A stretch of 64,000 nt of DNA, taken from Crambe crambe (Eukaryota; Porifera; Demospongiae; Poecilosclerida; Crambeidae). Location: assembly GCA_963924555.1 (NCBI GenBank), contig OZ004582.1:4526001-4590000 (forward strand), in the 5' to 3' direction. The notes beneath the pieces were generated by a model. It made no database searches and was not told the DNA's origin. It saw only the letters and a program-made list of their open reading frames with translations. Of the stretch, positions 56,188 to 64,000 are shown one piece after another. Position 1 is the stretch's first letter, and each line of letters starts with the position of its first letter. The position numbers and the translations under genes were made by a program.

Positions 56188-56945
56188 TATGTGATCGGCT
56201 CTGGAAAAATCTCCGTCCAGCGAAAATTAAATTTTTTTTTGTTATGATAAAATTTATTATCTATGACCATTTGGGTCTTTATTGCACAAATTTCAAAGCT
56301 ATAGCTTTTATGACGCCTGAGGAAAGGCTCTTAGAAGGAACTCCCACTCTATTCTTTATTATGTATCATTGTGAACTCCCCTAAAAAAAAAAAAAAACAA
56401 TTGGAGAAAGATCGAGGTAGCGTCCTTTAGCGTTATTATTTTTTTCGAGAAAAGCTGACAAAGCAACGTGAACATTATTTCCGGACATGCCCGTGCACTA
56501 TTAAAATTGACGGTGGGTGGGGTTTCGAACTGTAGTTAGTAAGAAGCTAGTTTCTTGCCTTTTGGCTCGAGAAAGGTCCAACCTATGCTCTGAGAAGAGA
56601 AGCAAGGTACCGAAGGTAGCGCAGATAGCTTAGTAAGTACATATTTCCCAGCGCATAAGCTGGAAAGCCTGCCTAAAGTTCAATGAAGTTCAGCCTGACT
56701 AGAATCTCCGTGCACGAAGCTTCAATGGCTGACTAGCTAACTTCAGCACTTCATTTGAAGCCTTTGTACTTGTAGTCTGAGCTCAAACTTCATCTGTGCT
56801 TTGTTCAAGGATCATAGTTATCATTTATGCTTAAAAATATTTTTAGCCAAATTTTGCCACTGCCAACTAAACGTGCTCGTATCTGATAATTGATTTTTTC
56901 ACCGGACGGAGGGTTTTCCCAGAGCCAGTCACATATATTATAATC
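56188..56945 (-). mobile_element. Complete inverted copy of the same element
   Basis: Both ends are present: TATGTGATCGGCTCTGGAAA at the left and TTTTCCCAGAGCCAGTCACA at the right. With the truncated copy it forms a 1.34-kb palindrome with arms of about 590-650 bp. An extra A-rich segment (56335-56405) distinguishes it. Confidence 0.75.
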
Positions 56946-58683
56946 TTAAAACCAGCATAAAAAAAGTCTCCATGAAAATAAGTTCTGCTGTAGCGAATTG
57001 TATACAAAAATAGGACAGAAATAGAGAAAGGTATCTCGATCAGGTAACTGAAGAATATGTGAACAATAGATACGATTTTAAATAGAGCCTTGTACCCTTT
57101 TTTATTTGATTTCCGCAATAGCGTTTATTTCGTGCGCGTACGCAATTGTTTATGATAATTTCACAACACATCTATAATGTTCATCACCATTACTAAAAAT
57201 ATTTTAACCCGCATTAACTGTCCTTGAAATGTCCAATGCATTAGTTTTAGATTAAAGTACTATACAGCTGATTTTGGTTTTAACATTAATATTTAATTGG
57301 TCAGAACTTGAAAATATATCCTAATTTTTTGTCCGTTTCAATGGACTTAGCCTTACACTGTAAAAACTAGTGTGCATAGCACACCCAAATTGTCGCAATG
57401 TACACACAAAACGCATTTTGATGTGAACATTGTGTGTGCTATGCACACTTTAATTTTTACAGTGCAGGTTACCTTATTTTAAAGTTATGTTTAAAAAAAA
57501 TAGGTTTATTGCTAGGAGGAGATATAGACTAAGGCAGATTCTATCAATTTCTGTCAAACGTAAATATTAGACGGCATGGCAAATCAAGGCCACTCTGGAT
57601 CAAATCCGCACAATATCTGCAATCTATAGTGCCTCCAATCTTCTTTAACACATGACCTAAGATATCTAACAGTCACAGAAAAGCGGCGTTAGAGAAATCC
57701 ATCTCCGACTGCTGAAATATTTTGCACGCGAGTGACACGCGACCTAAACTACTATTCTATTTATATCCTGTTATATATATATAAGCAAAATTCTTATAAT
57801 CGTGGGCTAACGAGGCAAAGTTACTGTAACAAAAATGTTTTCATCAGTTTCTTATGCGTATTAGGAAAAGAGCTTTTTTTTCTACACACAAAATGGTATT
57901 CCACGTTAGTAATGTAAAAACTACTATATTGAAGGTATATTTCGAGAGGCGAAAGTTTTGAGATTAGTCTTATTTCTCGTGGAAATCAAGATTTTTAAAA
58001 ACCTGCTTGTTGGCCATGTGCGCACATGCACGAAACAGCAGCAAGTCTAGGCCATCCTCTATGGGTGAAGTCTAAAACGATATCTAGAGTGCCGTAGTTG
58101 TAAAGCATCAGCGATCCTTTTCCGTGGGGGTAATATTTGAGCACATCAGACAATCTAACCATGTTTCTCTATCTTTCTTCAGCGAGGTAACTGAGCGAGG
58201 TAACTGAGTCTTGCCCGAATTCGCGTTTAAATTTTAGCTGACAGAAGAAATCTGCGAAACTTTCGCTACTTGAAATATACCTGATAATTACTAATATTGT
58301 ACAGTACATAATTACTAATATTGTATAGTACATCGAATTACAATATTTTAAACCGAGCCTGAGTCCATTGACTACTGTCCCTTGAAATGTCTAGTTATAA
58401 ACTTAAAGTACGGTTAAGAGCTTAAATTTTCCTACACATTAAAATCATTTTTAAAAAAATCCTTTTCATACTTGTACATTTAATAGCATGGAGAAATATT
58501 CAATGGACTTAGCCTTAGGTTACTCCATTTTAATAAGTATTACACTAGTGTTTAATCATCATTCCATTTCGTCTGCGTAAATTCCAATGTACTGTTATAT
58601 AGTATATCAAAGAAAGTTATTTTCTTACATTACTAGGTCGAATCAATTGAATACGTTTATAGAATTATATGTAATATGGAATA
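56946..58683. other. Repeat-rich intergenic region, no gene
   Basis: 57160-57545 and 58280-58560 are diverged copies of each other (for example TCAATGGACTTAGCCTTA in both). An inverted R5/R4 copy lies at about 58095-58270. A TATATATATATA run lies at 57772-57783. Confidence 0.5.
57356..57464. mobile_element. 109-bp MITE with CACTGTAAAAA ends
   Basis: Ends CACTGTAAAAACTAGTGTGC and GCACACTTTAATTTTTACAG plus TG are inverted, with ATAGCACAC/GTGTGCTAT inner arms. A paralogous copy at 58498-58530 lacks it (AGCCTTAGGTTAC), showing the empty site; TA on the left and CA on the right suggest a TA duplication with one later T-to-C change. Confidence 0.85.
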
Positions 58684-59240
58684 TTGTGACCCGCTCTGGG
58701 AAAACCCGGCAGTCAGCCAAAAAATTAATTTTCATGTAGGAGTAGTTGTAGTGAGCCATACCTTTGGTATAAATCAGAACTATGATCCTTGATCTAAATT
58801 CTGACAAAGTTTTAGAGCTTAGAATAAAGTAGAAAGGCTTCAAATACAGCTCTAAAGCTGGCTAATCAACCGTGAAAGCTTCGTGCACGGAGAATCAGAC
58901 AGCTGGAGTCATGCCAAGACCAAAGTAGGCTTTTTAGCTTATACGCAAGCTATCTGCGCTACCTTCGGTACCTCGTTGCTCTTTGCTTGACTATATTTGG
59001 CGTTCTGAAGCGACAGGAGATGAGAGACTAGCTTCTCTCTGATTCTAGTTCGAAACCCCGTCCACTCACTTTCTAGTATTAAACGGGCGTAATGTTTACA
59101 TTGCTTATTCAGCTTGAAAATTAAAACGCTAATGGACGCTACCTGGAGTTTTCTAAGAGCTGTTCCTCAGGCATCATAAGAGCTAGAGCTTTGAAATTTG
59201 AGCGATAGAGAGCCAAAAGGCCTCTAGATAATGAATATCA
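58684..59240 (+). mobile_element. Diverged partial copy of the TGTGACCGGCTCTGGG element
   Basis: Starts TTGTGACCCGCTCTGGGAAA and follows the element order (TTCGTGCACGGAGAATC, CTATCTGCGCTACCTTCGGT, GCGTAATGTTTAC, TAAGAGCTGTTCCTCAGGC), ending near 59240 without the right terminal repeat. Confidence 0.65.
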
Positions 59241-59442
59241 ACGTAACTAAAATTTTTAGAGGTCACAATAATAAAGAAATAAACTATATGTCTATTTCTT
59301 TCAATTTAAAAATGATCACTATGTTAAATACAATATTACACATGTTATAGAGCTAAACAAACTCTTTAAGACAAACCCAAGGCTGAGTGCATTTATACAA
59401 ATAATCAATATAGTATTCCACATAATTTGTAAATCTTGTCTA

Positions 59443-60117
59443 TATGTGACCGGCTCTGGGAAAACCCTCCGTCCGGGTGCAAAAATCAATTATCAGATAC
59501 GAGCACGTTTAGTTGGCAGTGCCAAAATTTGGCTAAAAATATTTTTAAGCATAAATGACAACTATGATCCTTGAACAAAGCACAGATGAAGTTTGGAGCT
59601 CAGACTACAAGTACAAAGGCTTCAAATGAAGTGCTAAAGTTAGCTAGTCAGCCATTGAAGCTTCGTGCATGGAGATTCTAGTCAGGCTGAAATTCATTGA
59701 ACTTCAGGCAGGCTTTACAGCTTATGCGCTGGGAAATACGAACTTACTAAGCTATCTGCGCTACCTTCGGTACCTTGCTTCCCTTCTCAGAGATTAGGTT
59801 GGACCATTCTCGAGCCAAAAGGCAAGAAACTAGCTACTTATTAACTACAGTTCGAAACCCCACCCACCGTCAATTTAATAGTGCACGGGCATGTCCGGAA
59901 ATAATGTTCACGTTGCTTTGTCAGCTTTTCTCGAAAAAAAAAATAACGCTAAAGGACGCTACCTCGATCTTTCTAAGAGCTGTTCCTCTGGCGTCATAAA
60001 AGCTATAGCTTTGAAATTTGCGCAATAAAGAGCCAAAGAGCCATAGGTAATAAATTTTACCATAACCAAAATTTTTTAATTTTCACCGGACAGAAGGTTT
60101 TCCCAGAGCCGGATATA
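59443..60117 (+). mobile_element. Complete 675-bp TATGTGACCGGCTCTGGG element
   Basis: Left end TATGTGACCGGCTCTGGGAA then AACCCTCCGTCCGG; right end CCGGACAGAAGGTTTTCCCA then GAGCCGGATATA. It has no coding capacity. Best reference copy in the window for the family (others at 55601, 56188, 58684, and a relative at 63065). Confidence 0.8.
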
Positions 60118-63064
60118 TATAAACAAAAATTCTTACCATTTTATGAAATGGAGGTTGGTGTGAAATATAAAGAAAAAGAAAAAATAGTTGAGCACCTTTG
60201 TTTCTTTGCCTCTCTGCCACAGCTGTAACAAACCTATCATGCAACGCATGCTCCTAGCCTGTTTAATAGCTTGCTTGAGTCACCTTGAACCTGTGGCAAG
60301 TTGCTTTTGGCATATCATTCACTAAATTTTCTCGCATTAAAGTTTCACGTTAACAGCTACCTACATGCAACTGCCTGTCTGATCTGCCATGATTAATAGT
60401 GCAGTTTGGGTACGATTACATTCTAAAATTGTACTTGGCTTCTACTCGTGCAAGCATGTGATTATCTATACTAATAAGAGATGTATTGTTAATAACAAAT
60501 TGTTACTCTAATACACACGAGCTCTCGAGCGTAGGTGAAGTAATTTTTTTCTAGATTACAGTGAATGCCGTAATGGATCACTATACTTGGTTACTTTTCT
60601 GTATAAAGTCCACTGTGCTGTATTAAATTTTTTCACGTATATGCTAGCGTTTTGTATACTATGGTAATTTTAAACAGTAACAAGTAGAAACAATTACTTA
60701 ATATAATGTGATAGTACTCGAGAAAAGGAGTCGTATCGCGCAAAACATTAAAAGCTGTTAAAGTTTACAAGCTACATATAAAATGTACATTAGATGTAAA
60801 ATTCAATTAAATATAATTCAGGAACAAAATTGTGATTTAAAAGCCATGTAAATCTCCAGATTAAGAGCTTTAGAATGATACCAATAACTCCGTTTTGAAT
60901 CTTTGCTCAATGAGATCCCTTTTCTCAAAACATATATTGTCGCCAATCAACACTAATCATTAATTTCATGTTGTACATGTAGTATTTATAGTCAGTGAAG
61001 ATCGTGCTCCCAGTAGGCGTGAGATTAATAAGGTTCACAATTTAAGTCACCAAGCATAAATGTCATGTAGTACATGTAGCATTGTATTTATAATCAGTGC
61101 TTCCAGTAGGCGTGATATTTCTAATAAGGTTCACCAACAATTTAAGATACAGGATAGCGCTTGCAGTAGAATAATGAAACACGAGTCTGAGTTTGATTAC
61201 TGTACTAAACTTTACTTGTAAAAATCTAGTAGTGTTCACATCAATATTAGATATCAACTTCTCTGCCCTAACAAACATTTAACAACGCTTCGCTTCACAT
61301 GTTGATGCAATAATAGTGCTTTTTCTGTAAAATTAAATTGCTTATTGTCATATCCTAAGCATATGAGTTACGTAAATGCCAAAGAATTGTGATTCCTATT
61401 TCAGGCTATTATACATTGTCCGCAATAGCGATTTATATACGCATGCATTCGTATGCTCGTTCCTAATTGTCACGTAGTTCTCCTAAGTAAAATTTCTAAG
61501 GGATTTTTGACTGTTTATCTCTGAATAATTTTGTCTTTGACTTTTTCTAAACTATCTCTTCCATATGCTCGTTCCTTATTGTCACGTAGTCTCTCCTAAG
61601 TAAAATTTCCAAGGAATTTTTGATGACTGTTTATCTATGCTCAATTTGTATGACTTTTACCAACCTCTCTCATTGTAGGCCCTGACTTGAGTGCGACCTT
61701 TACGCCATAAACCCTGCCGCTCAAACCTTTGGTCAAATATCATCGCCGTCTCAGGCCACTCGTGCGCTTCAATGTTGAATCATTGTAGGCCTGACTCGAA
61801 CGAGTAACATGAACATACGCACGTAAAGCCAAAATTCTAATACTTTTGCTAACCATTACTAGAAATATTTCAGCCCGCATTGACTACTGAATGTCCAATT
61901 CAATAAAGAAAGCTATTTTTAAAATTGAAGTACAAAATATAATTCAACATCTAGTCAGCACTTTAAAAAAAAATTCAAGGGGTCAAAATTTTGTATTAGA
62001 CAAAATTACGGATGCAAAATTTAATGTTCTATTCAAGCTATCAAGCTATATCGAATCTTCATTTTTTTAAGTTTCTTGCTTGAAGAATGTAAGCAAATTT
62101 ATATGGTGAACATTATTGGTACTGTAAGAATAACACATCGTATCATAGTAAGTGGCGAAAAATTTCGCGATTTTTTCTTTTCTGTCCACGAATTCGGATC
62201 ACTAAAGTTGCGAGACTTGTGCCTAATAAAATTAAATCTGACCCAAAGACAAAGCCAGCTTAAAGATATTAAGTACTGCAGTACGAATTATTTATAAAAA
62301 CCAAGGCAGAAATTGAGAAAAAATCTCGCTCAGTTAATTGTTATTGCCGAAATACTAAATTCTCTATTTTATTTTTAATTTACTCTGTATTTTAAATAGT
62401 CCCTGGATTTTTTAATTTTATTTCCGCATAGCGATTGACATAAATCTGTAATGTTCAACATATGAACCATTACTAAGATATTTCAATCCGCATTGGGTAC
62501 TGTCCTTTGAAATATCCAATGCATTAAAAAAAGTTAGTTTTTTAAGACTTGATATAGCTAAATGCTTACTAAAATAGGATGAAACTTCTACTTGTGTAAG
62601 TTCGAAATAATATTTCCGTTAAAGTGATTATCAATTTCCTGTATGTGGATGGTTTCCTTCACTTGTAGGATATCAAGTCTCCTTGCACTTTATCCCATAA
62701 GAGTTGGTGGTGGTAAGCCCAGGCATGTCCAGAGAGAGCAGATTTTTGAGTAACCATATACGCACGCATACTTATGTTCATTCCTAATTGTCTTGTAGTC
62801 TCTCTCATATCTATGTCTCTCCTAAGTAAGAAATTTTGAATAACTCTTTATCTATGCTCAATTTGTCTTTGATTTTTATAAACCGATCTCTCGTCGTATG
62901 TCCTGACTTGAACGCAACTTTTACGCCATAAAACCCTGCCTGATGTCCTTTCTCAAACCTTTAGTCAAGTATCTTCATCTTCACGCCACTCGTGCGCTTC
63001 AATGTTGATCTTGAAATGATTTAGGATATCAGTTTGTTCATGTTCTGTCTTCCTCATTAGATAA
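60118..63064. repeat. Recurrent modules R1-R4, no gene
   Basis: 60118-61240 is mostly unique AT-rich DNA with a short direct repeat (TGTAGTACATGTAGCATT-type and CCAGTAGGCGTGA at 60970-61110). From 61245 the R1, R2, R3 and R4 modules recur in partial copies (R2 at 61445 and 61560; R3 at 61675 and 62890; R4 at 62105; R2 at 62770; R1 at 62965). No coding region recognised. Confidence 0.55.
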
Positions 63065-63686
63065 TCGGGCATAACGCGGCACTAAATTTCTTTTTGATTT
63101 GTTGATATCCGCCCTTTGTCTCTCCATTGCGCAAATATCAAAGATTAAGGTCCTTTGATGCCCGAGGAACAGCTCTTAGAAAACTCCAGGTAGCGTCCAT
63201 TAGCGTTTTAATTTTTTAGAGAAAAGGCTGAATAAGCAACGTGAACATCATTTCCGGCCACGCCCGTAGATTATCAAATTGAAGTGGGCGGAGCCTCGAA
63301 CTAGAGTTAGAGAGAAGCTAGTTTCTCGCCTCCTGACGCTAGTATGTACCAACTAAAGCCTAGAAGAGAGTAACAAGGTACCGAAGCTAGCGTAGAAAGC
63401 TTAGTTCATATTTTCAAGCGTATAAGCCGAAAAGCCTACCTTAGTTCTGGTGATTTTCAGCTGCTGGATTTTCCGTGCACAAAGGTTTCATGGCTGACTG
63501 GCTAACTTTAGCGCTTCATTTGAAGCCTTTCTACCTTAGTCTAAGTTCCAAAACTTGGTCAGAAGTTTGTTCAAGGATCATAGTTTTGATCTATACAGAA
63601 AAAATTTTTTGTTGAATAAAATATAAATGGCATGACTCACTAGAACTGCTCCTATGTAGAAAATTGTTCTGCCGCGTTATGCCCGA
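63065..63686 (-). mobile_element. 622-bp element with TCGGGCATAACGCGGCA ends
   Basis: TCGGGCATAACGCGGCA at the left and TGCCGCGTTATGCCCGA at the right are perfect inverted repeats. The interior, read on the minus strand, is a diverged relative of the 59443 element. CCGGGTCACATATGG just beyond the right end recalls the terminal repeat of that family, so new ends may have been acquired within an older copy. Confidence 0.75.
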
Positions 63687-63699
63687 TTTTTCTGTACCG

Positions 63700-64000
63700 G
63701 GTCACATATGGTGAACAGTAGTATTTAACACTTCGTACCATATAATAAGTGGCGAAATTTTCGCGAATTCTATTCTATCGACGAATTCGGATCATTAAAG
63801 TTCGCTGCAGAAAAACATGATCAGATTGTCTGAGCTCGAGGTAGCAGAACGCTACTCCACGGTAAAAGGATCGCTACAGTGCACAATATAATGCTTTGCT
63901 AACTATGGCACTCGAACTTAACCCATAATCAGCGCTTGCAGTTGAATAATGAAACCCGATGCCGAGTTTAATGATTCCTTACTTATAGAAATCTAATATT
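63700..64000 (+). repeat. R4-R5 module copy at right edge
   Basis: GGTGAACAGTAGTATTTAAC, AAGTGGCGAAATTTTCGCGA, AGCTCGAGGTAGCAGAACGC and TTTGCTAACTATGGCACTCG match 54640-54860 closely, including the sequence after the module (GCAGTTGAATAATGAAA). Confidence 0.75.

Overview
The window looks like nuclear DNA of an invertebrate animal, most likely a demosponge. The evidence is short GT-AG introns in recognisable animal gene families (MSH4, TRIM-NHL, an LRAT-domain protein), AT-rich intergenic DNA littered with TAGCTAGC-type simple motifs, and very many small inverted-repeat elements. The species is an inference; no rRNA or mitochondrial marker is present.

Layout. 1-7.2 kb: the 3' part of a transposase-like gene open at the left edge, a small gene split by a hairpin element, several palindromic or tandem repeats, and the last five exons of MSH4. 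8.1-12.1 kb: a nested transposon complex, one element inside another of the same terminal-repeat family, each with its own perfect 7-bp target duplication. 13.6-30.8 kb: the gene-bearing part. It holds three paralogous four-exon, four-membrane-span proteins (TMEM179-like topology) with identical intron phases, an intact single-exon TRIM-NHL gene, a decayed TRIM-NHL relative, and a dead Ty3/Gypsy-type retroelement. 31.5-32.6 kb: a two-exon LRAT-domain gene whose start codon lies 3 bp from a giant composite element.

32.6-43.2 kb: that element has inverted unique ends (about 270 bp), three arrays of a roughly 155-bp repeat, and inside it two other transposons, one Ginger-like with integrase zinc-binding and PHD-finger remnants. 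44.1-48.2 kb: a related end sequence followed by 15 copies of a 156-bp repeat that is open on both strands and gives spurious 584- and 746-residue ORFs. 48.6-64 kb: mostly repeat modules, a decayed element-encoded multidomain protein, and a family of about 650-bp inverted-terminal-repeat elements.

Functionally, MSH4 is a meiotic recombination factor, the TRIM-NHL protein a probable E3 ligase, the tetraspan trio membrane proteins, and the LRAT-like protein a probable acyltransferase or phospholipase. They do not form one pathway. The main story is how layered mobile elements have broken up or isolated genes.
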